A stretch of DNA of 64,000 nt from Owenia fusiformis (taxonomy: Eukaryota; Annelida; Polychaeta; Sabellida; Oweniidae): the NCBI GenBank assembly GCA_903813345.2, contig CAIIXF020000005.1:10297375-10361374 (forward strand), written 5' to 3'. The notes under the pieces were generated by a model. It made no database searches and was not told the DNA's origin. It saw nothing but the letters and a program-made list of their open reading frames with translations. The translations under genes were made by a program, and so were the position numbers. Shown piece after piece: positions 48,501 to 58,400 of this stretch (the stretch's first letter is position 1; each line of letters begins with the position of its first letter).

Positions 48501-51500
48501 GTGGGTAAGGCCAGAATTGTGTGGGTAAGGCCAGGATTAGGTTGGTAGGCCACTATTATGTGGGTAAGGCCATGATTAGGTTGTTAGGCCACTATTATGG
48601 GGGTAAGGCCAGAATTGTGTGGGTTAGGCCAGGAATAGGTTGGTAGGCCACTATTATGGGGGTAAGGCCAGAATTGTGTGGGTTAGGCCATGATTAGGTG
48701 GGTAGGCCACTATTATGTGAGTAAGGCCAGAATTGTGTGGGTTAGGCCAGGATTAGGTTGGTAGGCCACTATTATGGGGGTAAGGCCAGAATTGTGTGGG
48801 TTAGGCCAGGAATAGGTTGGTAGGCCACTAATATGTGGGTAACAGAAACTTCGTAAAGTTACAATTCGTAAATCAATTGTTGTAACCATGGATATAATGA
48901 CGTCATAGTAAGAGAACAATGGACTCTAAAAATTCTTAACTTTACGAAGTTTCTTTTAACGGTCCTCAGAATATTAATATCTTCAATACCTAGAACTGTG
49001 GTACATTGCCAGATACATACACTTCATAAATACATTTTATGATATTACAAATTGTGAGTTGAAGCTAGTAAATAGATGCTCTCCCTTTTGCAGACATTTT
49101 ATGATCATACTTAATATGGTAATATTTATTGCAGGGATCTATCACGTCTTTCTGAGTTGGAGCCCAAACTCTCTGCAACAACAGAAAGCATGTCCATCTA
49201 CATACAGTGCCATCTACTTGTTTCTAAGGTAATTACTTAGAGAAATAACCCTTATTAAACCCGAGATTATGCTGTTATGAGCTTTGTGTGTCCTTGAAAT
49301 ATTAGAACTAATGTGATAAAACCAGCCAAATATAAAACAAGAAATACAAAAATTAAACCTTTATCTGTGCTTCATTTTTCAGGCAGTAGCAGATCTTAAA
49401 ACCAGTGGGCGTGGTCATAAAGTATGCAATGTAACATCTACATCCATGAGTAAGGTAAGTGAGTGGGCTCTCGTATGGGCCAATGTCATAAGAGTGTGTT
49501 GTAATCACAATTTTTAATTTTATTTGTCTTTGGCAATAGAAGAGCCTACAAGTGAAACAAAAATGGAGAGTTTTTAGTTTGAGATTTGAATACTGACATT
49601 GTATTGAATCTGTTATACAGAATGACACAAAAATATAACCCTTTAATTTTGGAATAACTTTTTAGTTATAATGAAATGCATTGTATTGCTATTTCCATCT
49701 TGGTATACTGTCACACTAAATCCATAATGCAAGTTCAGAAATCTGTCTTTGTTAATATCTTCCAAAGAATCATGTCATTTTATCATAATTTACCAAGAAT
49801 TTTCCTTTTATAGCAATCCAATATGTAAAATGTTATCTCTCCAAATCACAGTCATTGATGTTCTAATGCATACCACAGTTTGATGCATTGAGCGCTGTCT
49901 ACGGAGAAGAATTAAAAAAGATTTCATCACATCAGAGAGTAGCATTTTCAGTGTTACCCTGTACAATGAGGGAGATTATCAATAAATAATAGATAATGAC
50001 ATTGGTCATTTGTGTTACCCTGTACAATGAGGGAGATTATCAATAAATAATAGATAAAGACATTGGTCATTTGTGTTACCCTGTACAATGAGGGAGATTA
50101 TCAATAAATAATAGATAATGACATTGGTCATTTGTGTTACCCTGTACAATGAGGGAGATTATCAATAAATAATAGATAATGACATTGGTCATGGCTTCAC
50201 TTTTATTGCAGTTTAATAAAGTATATTTATTCATCATATTCATGCAGGTAAAGAAGCTGACACAGAAGCTGGAGTCATTGTTTGTTGGTTTGACCATCTC
50301 TGATCTAGCGGTGATACGTCAGTTAGGTTTGAAAGCATATTGCCTCCAGTTGCTAGCAACCATACATGGCAACAGTCGGGATGCGGCTTGTTTACAGATG
50401 TGTGATGATGTGTATCAGAGAGTTACTGAACTTGAAAGGTATACTATGTCATTTGGAGTCTATTGCAATCATTGTTTTGTCTGTCTTTGTCTCTGTCTGA
50501 TCCTCAGTATATACACTTATTGTAAATCTTCCATGACAATTTAAATGGTGTCCATTCTACAATGTGTCTATATAAAGTCTTCAATCTTGAGCATTGGTCC
50601 AAAATTGAATGTTTTCAAAAAGCTTGCGTTTCCACAAAAGTTGCCATTCCTTATTTGTATACTTTCTATTGTGAGTAAAATCACATTTTAGTTAATAATA
50701 AAATCATTTAGGCTATTATTTAATCTCATGATAAAATGAACATAATTGCTTGATATGTTTCAGTTTTCTCTCAACACATAATATGCCGTTTGATCCATTT
50801 ACTGCGAGACTGGTGTCTGAGTTAGGAGAACTAGAGTCTCGGCAACCTGCCATATTTCTGCGTGTTCTACAATCAACTCTAGGTTTACATAAAATTGACA
50901 TTCATACATTATCAAATAATGTCCAAAAAGCACATGTGGTGATTCATGAACCTGTCAGCGAATCAGACAATCCAATTAGATTTACTGCGGGACTAACTGT
51001 TGGAGTGCAGTTCATTGCGATCATTGAAAATATTGATGACTCCCATAATCTCAGATTAAAGGTAAATAAGAGGATAAATTACCCTCTTGATATGTCCAGT
51101 GTTCATAAGTGTAATTTTTTTCAGGAAATAAAATTCTGTAGCTTGTTTTAACCTGGCACTGGTTTTAAATGGACATTTTTTAAGAATTCTAAAAATTAAG
51201 TAAACAATATTCAAAAAAATCCCCCTCTGTTAAAATTACAATTTATGTACTAAAATTGAAAATTTGTCACTTCTCAAAGCAGAAGGGAATAGAGACCGGA
51301 TTGAGGAGATTGCTTCCAACATCATACACTCTCTACTTTCTTTAACTAAGTCATTCAATCAAAAGTGTCCTTGGTCAGCCCTTCAGTGGGTGAGTCTTGA
51401 AAGAAAAGAAGCGCTTATCAAAATTAAACAAAAATAATTTGTAATTTCTGACAATGTTTCAGATTAAATACCCCGACCAAGAAGAGCAGTATGTTTCTAT

Positions 51501-52138
51501 AAAGCAAGCGGACTGCAAGGCTATGGGTGGGAATAAATACAGGGTGTCCACAGAAGTTATTCTATCCCATACTCTTTGGTCAGGTGAGTCCAAGCACATG
51601 TGTGTCATAATTAAGCTGTTTGGAAAATGAGAGGTAAAATCGAACAATAATTTTATTATAAATCCTAAAGCCATTTTATTTCATTTTAAAGTACATATTT
51701 GTGTCATGGTTATTTAAAGCTTTGAAATTTGAATTGGCCAACGTGTTTTAGGGTACACTAAAATTTTCCTGCATGAATGCATCTAATATAATAGATATGT
51801 ACTTCCTGTGAGGAAAATAATATCTGACTCCATCTGTAAAAAGATTATTATGTCAAGCGTAAAAAGTTAGACTTAGGAGATAACGATCTGCCCCTCCATG
51901 TTTTTTAGAAAAGAAAATCCAGACTGCTATACATGCATTATCATTGTATATTAACTAATTAACTAGCACTGTACTTTCCTCTCCAGATCCATGTTACATA
52001 GAACTGTCTCTAGCAAAAGCCTTTACATCTAACTACAACAGCAGTGACACTGAAATATCATCAACAAACAAATTGGAAACTGTGGACTTATGTACACCAG
52101 TAAAAGTTTATGTCTCACCAAGACCTGGGAAAAGGTGA
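32767..52138 (+). CDS. INTS4: Integrator complex subunit 4, complete 19-exon gene
   Basis: Integrator subunit 4 is a HEAT-repeat scaffold of the nuclear complex that cleaves snRNA 3' ends and attenuates RNA polymerase II; with INTS9 and INTS11 it forms the cleavage module. Exons: 32767-32820, 33501-33816, 33982-34088, 34948-35127, 36456-36595, 44165-44354, 44784-44958, 45266-45471, 45651-45793, 46154-46269, 47660-47793, 48151-48296, 49135-49228, 49383-49454, 49879-49950, 50248-50438, 50764-51061, 51463-51583, 51987-52138. All are GT-AG, all phases close, and the total is 2907 nt (968 aa), close to the human protein of about 963 aa. Recognised blocks include [69 protein letters not shown] and [14 protein letters not shown]. 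The start context is CAGCATGG. Intron 5 hosts a nested antisense gene. Confidence 0.95.
33030..33285. repeat. GGCCC-rich repeat in INTS4 intron 1
   Basis: Has GGGGTGGATCTGGGAACC at the left, repeated AAAAGGCCCA / GGGCCC words inside, and a long G tract followed by CGTGCCCTTTCAACGG at the right. It resembles other short non-autonomous elements with G/C tracts near their ends, but I cannot define its termini. Confidence 0.35.
34715..34838. mobile_element. TGTCACCAC-family short element, reverse orientation
   Basis: Reads GTCTCCAACTTTTTTGTGGA, TGTAACAAATGGCAGGTG, TTGACATTTTG...TTAATCCCTTGT, the reverse of the forward copies. It lies in INTS4 intron 3. Confidence 0.6.
35290..35427. mobile_element. 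Palindromic MITE, copy 1
   Basis: Arms GGGGGCCATTAACAGAAACT then TCGTAAAGTT and their inverse (AACTTTACGAAGTTTCTGTT, then AATGACCCCC). The centre has TGACGTCATTATATCCATGG. A second copy with the centre reversed lies at 48838-48966. Both are in INTS4 introns. Confidence 0.8.
35555..35800 (+). pseudogene. Tc1/mariner-type transposase C-terminal relic
   Basis: Within INTS4 intron 4, forward conceptual translation around 35645-35795 gives [26 protein letters not shown], then [16 protein letters not shown]. The D-x-x-LWG block, the L-x-x-LK-x-EI-x-x-x-x-x-x-IT stretch and the downstream V-x-x-x-x-x-x-x-x-I follow the C-terminal pattern of mariner-like transposases. It ends at a stop and has no intact upstream part. 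Confidence 0.55.
36655..37470. repeat. Interspersed element with ACGT run and AAAATGGC words, copy 1
   Basis: Starts TTATTATCCCATCGAACAAA, then GAGGGATATAGGGAACGCCT, a TCCGTC/ACGTACGT run, CCGATTTTGTTCATC, CGATTTTCAAAATGG and repeats of GGCAGCCATCTT. It lies in INTS4 intron 5. A fuller copy is at 46560-47620. Confidence 0.6.
37469..42461 (-). CDS. EF-hand protein, sarcoplasmic calcium-binding protein-like, nested in INTS4 intron 5
   Basis: Complete four-exon gene: 42426-42461, 41875-42001, 40037-40221, 37469-37696. Lengths 36, 127, 185 and 228 nt sum to 576, giving 191 aa plus stop (TAA at 37471-37469); all splice sites are GT-AG and phases close. EF loop 1 is [12 protein letters not shown] (about residues 32-43), preceded by [13 protein letters not shown] degenerate loop follows about residue 119 ([12 protein letters not shown]). 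A canonical loop, [12 protein letters not shown], is at about 153-164. Length, loop placement and aromatic-rich helices fit invertebrate sarcoplasmic calcium-binding proteins or calexcitin-like proteins, which buffer cytosolic calcium. There is no signal peptide. It lies wholly inside INTS4 intron 5 on the opposite strand, so its transcript would be antisense to INTS4 pre-mRNA. Confidence 0.88.
40264..41040. mobile_element. Long TGTCACCAC-family copy with internal tandem repeat
   Basis: Starts TTATGTCACTTCC...GTGGTGAC, has GGTTGGTGGTCGGCGG and ends AGGTGGTGACATTTTGTCAT then TTAATGCCTTGTT. Between these halves is a roughly 115-bp tandem array (TTCAAATCTGACTCTAGA, TTTGACCTTCAATGACC, CAAGGTCAAAAA). 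It lies between exons 3 and 2 of the nested EF-hand gene. Confidence 0.65.
43590..43800. repeat. AAAATGGC-family fragment
   Basis: Shares ATTCTGATGACAATTTGG, AGTGAGCAGCCATTTTGA, AAAATGGTGGCCATC, GGGATTTGCTACGCTTTGGC and ATTGCTGTTGTCT with the right end of the 46560-47620 copy. It is a 3' fragment in INTS4 intron 5. Confidence 0.6.
44165..48296 (+). CDS. INTS4: INTS4 exons 6-12 (aa 266-635), central HEAT region
   Basis: This is the best conserved part: [29 protein letters not shown], then [77 protein letters not shown], and [13 protein letters not shown]. Exon joins are phase 2/0/1/0/2/1/0. Exon 12 ends at 48296 with donor GTGGGT, which is also the first base of a 59-bp minisatellite. Intron 10 contains a 1-kb repeat element starting near 46560. 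Confidence 0.95.
44478..44642. mobile_element. TGTCACCAC-family short element, reverse orientation
   Basis: Contains CATGTCATCACCACAAGTG, TTTGGTGGTAGGTG and the conserved tail GGCAGGTGGTGACATTTTGC then ATGTTAATGCCTTGTTTA. It lies in INTS4 intron 6. Confidence 0.7.
46556..47610. repeat. Interspersed element with ACGT run and AAAATGGC words, fuller copy
   Basis: Starts TTATTATCCCATCGAACGAA, has a long ACGTACGT/CCGTCCGT tract (46610-46675), then three tandem blocks of about 140 bp each with AGTGGAGCGATTTTGTTCAT, GGTATGTGAATACTATAAGC and inverted GGCGGCCATTTTGAAAAATG, and ends GGGATTCGCTACGCTTTGGC. It occupies INTS4 intron 10. Confidence 0.7.
48297..48837. repeat. 59-bp minisatellite starting at the INTS4 exon 12 donor
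   Basis: Units GTGGGTAAGGCCAGAATTGT, GTGGGTTAGGCCAGGAATAG and GTTGGTAGGCCACTATTAT recur about nine times with shuffled sub-units. The first base of the array is the first base of intron 12. Confidence 0.9.
48838..48966. mobile_element. Palindromic MITE, copy 2
   Basis: Arms TAACAGAAACTTCGTAAAGT and ACTTTACGAAGTTTCTTTTA, with the centre CCATGGATATAATGACGTCA, the reverse of copy 1. It directly follows the minisatellite in INTS4 intron 12. Confidence 0.8.
49135..52138 (+). CDS. INTS4: INTS4 exons 13-19 (aa 636-968), C-terminal region
   Basis: These exons encode [19 protein letters not shown], the diverged middle part ([37 protein letters not shown]), and the conserved C-terminal beta-rich part: [36 protein letters not shown], and the end [12 protein letters not shown] with TGA at 52136-52138. 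Exon 15 (49879-49950) uses a weaker donor, GTGTTA, which is also the first base of a four-copy 61-bp tandem repeat. A partial duplicate of the last coding bases lies just after the stop. Confidence 0.93.
49951..50192. repeat. 61-bp tandem repeat, four copies, starting at the INTS4 exon 15 donor
   Basis: Copies start at 49951, 50012, 50073 and 50134 with GTGTTACCCTGTACAATGAG, then GGAGATTATCAATAAATAAT and AGATAATGACATTGGTCATT. Copies are nearly identical, so the expansion is recent. The array begins at the donor of exon 15. Confidence 0.93.
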
Positions 52139-52215
52139 CATGTCTCTTTAATGACATGTCACTTTAATGACATGTCACTTCAATGTTTATGTCACATCAA
52201 GATCTGGGAAAAGGA
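52108..52215. repeat. Duplicated INTS4 C-terminal coding segment
   Basis: GTTTATGTCTCACCAAGACC then TGGGAAAAGG (ending 52135, coding) recurs as GTTTATGTCACATCAAGATC then TGGGAAAAGG (ending about 52215). Between them are short repeats of CATGTCACTTTAATGA. The second copy is in the INTS4 3' UTR, close to the end of the oxidase gene. Confidence 0.75.
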
Positions 52216-52228
52216 TCAGTATTCGGTC

Positions 52229-52440
52229 TCAGAGCTCCGATTTTGCTGCTCCCTCTTCCTCAAGGAAATCCTGAAACAGTGTTTTCAGCATTGAGTTCAT
52301 AAAGATGTTGCTTGGATCAAGAGACTTCTTGTTTCGGATGGTGATAAACTCTCGAAAGCTGGATCCATAGACATTTCGAATGTGGTTGTATATGCCAGGA
52401 ATGGAGTCATATATCTTAGCCCATTGTGGCACAGCATTAT
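52229..52440 (-). CDS. Oxidase terminal exon, ALO-type C-terminus
   Basis: Encodes NAVPQWAKIYDSIPG, then FREFITIRNKKSLDPSNIF and ends LEEEGAAKSEL with TGA at 52231-52229. The tryptophan-x-lysine motif followed by a run to LDP-x-x-x-F is diagnostic of D-arabinono-1,4-lactone/L-gulonolactone oxidase C-termini. The acceptor is CAG just before 52440 and requires the preceding exon to end in phase 1. The strong donor of the preceding exon (GAA before GTAAGT) gives phase 0, and only a weaker GTACCA site four bases later would fit. Confidence 0.7.
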
Positions 52441-55400
52441 CTGACAGTAAACCAGTAGCAGCTTAGAAAATAATGTGCATTATGCATAAATTTTATGTGT
52501 TATCTCCAAAATTGAAACAAGCGAGGGTGCTGTGCTGCACTTAAAACCTTTTTGTATCCAGTCAATAATTAGAAAAGTTTGGACAGAAGTGTATAAATGA
52601 CACTTGACACCTAACGGGAAAAATAACTATGAAAGGACTCTTTGTAATGGTACTTACTTCAGTAAACTGTAGTTTATCTTGAATTAGTTCATCTGTTGAA
52701 TTGAATGGACAAATCTTACTTGAAAGCACCCATTCATAGTCTATGACCGTTTTAAAACTTCCAGCTACCTAAAATGAAAATGGCTCAACCTATATTTGAA
52801 TCTACTACTAAGTTATATGTACAAATATTTAGATATACAATCAAAAATTTGGGAGTTTTGACAGCTTTTAACATTTAACTACACACATACACAACAGATG
52901 ATGTTCAAGTTAGTAAAATTAGACGGCGGAGATCATTTCTAGACAATTTTTGTGTAAATTGGATAAAACTTGTTCAAATAAGAGCAATTTTAGTGAACAA
53001 TTTGTGACGGATTATCTCGTCACTCTGGGTTTCAGGGTCATTTCTGAGGTGACGAGAAATCTCGTCACTCTGGGTAGTCAAGAGGTTAACTACTTATCTA
53101 CTTACCAGTATGTTCTAAGTTCTCCCTCACTTGAGGTTAAAAAAAGATCATCTAAAATTGGATCTAGAAATGTGGTTTTAAAAAGGGTTCATCGACATTG
53201 AAAATGTGACTTCTAAGTTGGGGAGATTCCCCATAGACCCATGTTATAAAATCACAAAGAGTGAAATATATTTTCTTTTCTTGTATTGGACATATAATAA
53301 ATTTTTACCTACCAGCATCTGGGTTATTGTGGATGAACATATGTCTTTTATTAAGACTTTGAGGGCATTAGATTGAATGGAAAGATGGATTCAAGACATG
53401 AGTGCATTGAATCACCCACGAGTAATGGGCTTATATTCATAGTTAATGTGTTAATGATTATTTATATGTGTAAATGGTTTTTAATGGGAGGAATGACTGT
53501 AATGCCATCTATGTTTTTAAATTCTGATCAATTTCTGTTGAATCATTGCCAGTTGAACAAAGTTTTTGAAAGGTGAACACATATAAGTGAATTGAGCTAA
53601 GAACTGATCTAGTATTTTAAAGATTTAGGACATATTATAGTTACAACCATAAACAATGAGTGATTCTGATGAACAATCTCAGGATGAAGGTGGTACAGTC
53701 ATGAGATTTTGCACAAATTGCAAAAATCCAGTAAAAGGACATATTGGACCATGTGGTAAAAAATGTACCAATTCTATGGATAATAATACAGATGAAGAAT
53801 GTACCATATATAAGAATGTACCATATATAAAAACTCACCTTTGTATGACACAAGACACAGTCATCTTGATGGGTGATCCATTTGAACAAACCATAATAAG
53901 ACTCATATGTCATCCCATATTTCTTTAAACTCTCTTCTATAACTTGGAAGAAATTCTGGATATAAAGAGATATGTAAGTATATTTGATTGGATAGGCGAA
54001 TCATGGTTTTCAGCATGAGTAGAATATGAATTAGCTTTTTTGATAGCAAAACTTAATGAAAAGCGCAGTAATCATTCTCTTCCTACTGGTAAAAGGTCAT
54101 CTGAAATGTCAGAGTACAAATAGAGGTTTTTGGCTCATTTGCTGACAATGACTCATGATTAGGTGACCTGAGGTTTGACATTTCAAAGGATCAATATATA
54201 GATATTTACCATTTTATGGAGGCTGCTGTGACCTAAGTTGGTGACCCACTCAAACAGGTATATTGCTGGTATAAGAATGTCTCATGTTCAGACAAAAATA
54301 TGCTCATACCTTAATTGTCCTTTGGCTGTCAGAAAAGTCCTCAGATTCAGTTCCAATCCAGCCTGTGTTCCTCCTTAAATGTACACTATCAAGAAAAGCT
54401 GCTGGAAAGAATATTGTTTCTGAAAGAGTCCTATAGTCTGATGTGGCTTCATATTCAGTGTTGTCGTTAAGTGTCCATGTTTCAGGAAATTCCTCACCGA
54501 TATCATGAATAGTTGTTCCATTTTCCTGGTTGTAGATCCTTAATAAATATAAATAAAAAATAGTTTAAATTATGGTGTGATGCCCTAGTGTCTACTTTAT
54601 ATATTGAATATGGAATAAACCATAAGAAGTACTAGATGCATAATTGTTAACTTTTGAATATACTAGTAACATGTAATTTTTAGAATCAACACGTTATATG
54701 AAATAAGCACACATTCTAGTTTTCTGGTTCTAATTCAACCCTAGATTTGAAGAGATTTTTTCTTAAAAACAACTCTCAGAAACAGTCTTTTGTTATTTTT
54801 TTTTTTTTAAATCATGTATATGTTGTCTTTTGTTATTGACCTACCATACTTGCAAAAGATCATTCAAGGGAGTCCATGAATCTGGTGGTCTATGAAGTTC
54901 ATCTCCATCTCTTGCATTAACCTCCTCATCTGTAGCTCCATTGAAAGCATTATATAACAGGTATAAGCCATCGTTGTTCATCACAAGATCTTTAATATTT
55001 TCAGGATTAAACATCAGATCTTGCACTCGCACATTAAACTTGGTAAACTTGAATGTTGTGTCTGGAACTACCTTTGTGGAAAGAAAGACAGATGAAGACA
55101 GATACAATTGTCAGAATCAAACAAGACATATTATCAACAAATATATATATTGAGGGTCTGTAGCTTTGACTGTTGAAGCCCGCAATATAATTGAAGTATC
55201 GGAGATAATTGAGTAAATCTACCTTTTTGTAAGAGAGTTGAGTGTCCAAATACAATTGTCAGAATCAACATATATGTACATGAACTGAAACCTACTACTA
55301 GTATATGAAGTCACATGATTTCTTTCTTTTACTGTAGTTATCTGTCGATGACACACCACATTTTTTCAGGCTTCATGCTTGTATTGGGTAAAAATGAGGT

Positions 55401-58400
55401 AATATTGATTTGAAAATCTTGTTATTACTGGTAGGTAATCATGTGTTTTTTCTATTATTCTATTAAATGTAAGCTTTTGCATGAAGCTTTCATTTTACCT
55501 TAACAGTGGTGTTATATATGATCCCACACATACCTTAACAGTGGTGTTATATATAATCCCACACATATTAACAGTGGCGTTATATATGATCCCACACATA
55601 CCTTAACAGTGGTGTTATATATAATCCCAGACATATTTACAGTGGCGTTATATATAATCCCACACATATTCCCCGTTATATATGATCCCACACATACCTT
55701 AACAGTGGTGTTATATATAATCCCAGACATTCCTAGATGGACTTTGCATGCTGCGATAACATCTTTATCATCATCTTCATTGAAATGTCTCACATTGCCC
55801 TGGCCATCTACTAAGTCAATAGCATTTACATAGATTGCTGTTGGCCCATCTTTGATGAAACCACCCTTAAAATACCAACAAACTTAATTTGTTTGAAATA
55901 TCAATTCACGTATGAAACTTTAGATTTCAAAGCTAGGACTATTAATGCTGTAGGATGATTAATGCTGCTATTTAAATGAGCAATTTAATCAAATTCTCTT
56001 AAGTTTAAGTTTAGCACTAAGTCCTACAAATCCATTTTGATAACTACTAGGCCAACAACTTTTTATCATGTTAACAAAACTGTAAATGGTAACTTATGGC
56101 CCCTTAGTGCATTAACTTAGCTCAAGCCATAATTCTGTGTAATAAACTTTGTACAGAAAGTATGTGTCTTACTTGAGCAGCTGTTCCAATGACCCCTTGA
56201 AGGGTGGCATCTGGTACTGAAGGTGCTGAGGGTATCGTCACTCCATTTTCTCTTGTGAAATTAATGAACTCGGAAAGTAAAGCTGAGCCTAGCGAACTTG
56301 CCAACATTCTCTCCTAAAAGGGACAAAGTGCATAAATAAAGTCTCACTTTTGATCTTCATAGTATTTCCAATGGATTAATAAGTACATGAACTTTCATTT
56401 GACTCCAAAACTAGCTCAAACAGACCACATCAGAGTTCACACTAGATCATGAAAAAATATTTTTGATCTACCAATTTATAGATGTCAAGTTTTTAGCAAT
56501 GCCATAAAAAGATGGCATTGTTGTTTGCATTAATCGTCCATTCATTTTTGATAGGAATTTCAACCATACGCCATCTTTTAGTCCAAGAGTTATTAAGAAA
56601 CATACACTTTGTGAAAAGTGGTAATTCACTTCTTATGATCTCTGAACTTCAAATGCTGTTTTCTATGCGAGTAATTTTTTTTTCACTTCAGTATTGACCC
56701 AAATTAAAGTTTTTATCATATTTGATTGACTGTGTGAGTGGCATGTCTCAAATAATATTTTGTCCCTTTTCCTTCTAAAATAAGCACATTAATGTAGGCC
56801 TATATGATTGTGAAAAAGAAAATTGTCTAACTGTGATTGATACATGTACAGTGAAACCTTTATATCTGAACACCTCTCAATGTGAACACTTTATCTCTGT
56901 CCCAAAATTGTTATCTCCCATTGACTTACATGTTAATAAAACCTTAAAATGTGAACACAGGCTAATTGGAACACTTTTGGCTGGTCCCAGGCCTGTTCGG
57001 AATAGATAACTTTTATTGTTCATTGATTTATTCTAATAAACTTTTATCTGCATTAGTGCTTTCCATATACAGGGAAAGCATAATGAAAGAAAATATAGGG
57101 GAGCAAGGGGGCAAGAGACTTTCAATAGCCTGAATACCTCTCAATAATGGGACCAAAACCTATGGCAGGGTTCAAGGTCATCGAAGTATTAATGTTGTCA
57201 TGTAAGTACTGTCTAACGAAACCTATTTCTGAGTCTGCTACATACTTTTTTTTACTAGTGTGCAGCTAAGAAATGCTGCATCATTTAATCAGTGTATTAA
57301 TAAGCTTATGTTATTATTGCTTTTTCATACCTTGTCTAGGGTAAACCTACTACCCACAAGCAATGTCAGGTCAAGTCCAATATCTCCATTGTCAGCATAT
57401 AAGGGTGACCAAGAATGTTTGTGTCCAACTGGTCGAATGTTTAATCCAAACTCATTGGCTACTTTTACCAGCTTTATAATCTGTAATAAAGTTATCAAAA
57501 CTCTTTGTTGTCTTACATGTCACATCTTTTTCCTTTTATGGCAGTGCTCATAATTCATATGATGATTAGACAGACAAAGTATTTTGTACCAAAAAGTACA
57601 TATTGTACCAAAAGTATATTGTACCAAAAAGTACATATTGTACCAAAAGTATATTGTACCAAAAGTACATATTGTACCAAAAGTATATTGTACAAAAAGT
57701 ACATATTGCACCAAAAGTTTATTGTACAAAAAGTACATATTGTACCAAAAGTATATTGTACAAAAAGTACATATTGTACCAAAAGTATATTGTACCAAAA
57801 AGTACATATTGTACCAAAAGTATATTGCATCCTTTAACAAGTGGGATTCTAGGTAGATGACAGGCAGGGATATATTATATCTAAGGAGTGGGATGGATAT
57901 TTTCTGTATCAGTCCTTCTATCTAGGATCGGGGACATAGAAATATCCATCACAGTTTGACCTTCAAAAACAATTATTTTTCTCATTTTAATTAATGATAG
58001 TTAAATACCTTTCAAAAAGAATCCATAATATGAATATAGAGGGAAACAGTACAAAAGTACTGTATACAAGTTAAAAGGAGCTTAGAATTCATCCTCTTTA
58101 TGATCTTCAACATGAATGTGGTGATATATAACAGAAAACACACCAAAGGAATAAATCAAATTATCTTAGTTAACAACATGATGACCTAACCTTGGAATAT
58201 TATACTTCATGTTACTGCAGTTAGTTAATATTTTGGTTGTACTAAAAAAATGTATATACATGTAGTCATGTGTAATAGGCCTCTTCCCTTGAAATGGAAT
58301 TGGCCATGTATTGAAGTATTGACTTTTAGTTAGCACCTCCACAAATGTAATGAATTTAGGCCTTTATGTAATGTTTAGCCATGATAATGTCACTATCAGA

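Noticed and set aside
52979-53080. Inverted words CTCGTCACTCTGGG around 53020-53075 as a new element
   Set aside because: The two CTCGTCACTCTGGGT words are in direct order and only a short partial pairing exists; too little to define an element.
54941-55153. Plus-strand ORF of 70 aa
   Set aside because: Shadow of oxidase exon 54845-55071 on the opposite strand.
57505-57860. ORFs with YCTKSTYCTKS-type repeats
   Set aside because: They come from the TATTGTACC minisatellite and occur in all frames of both strands.
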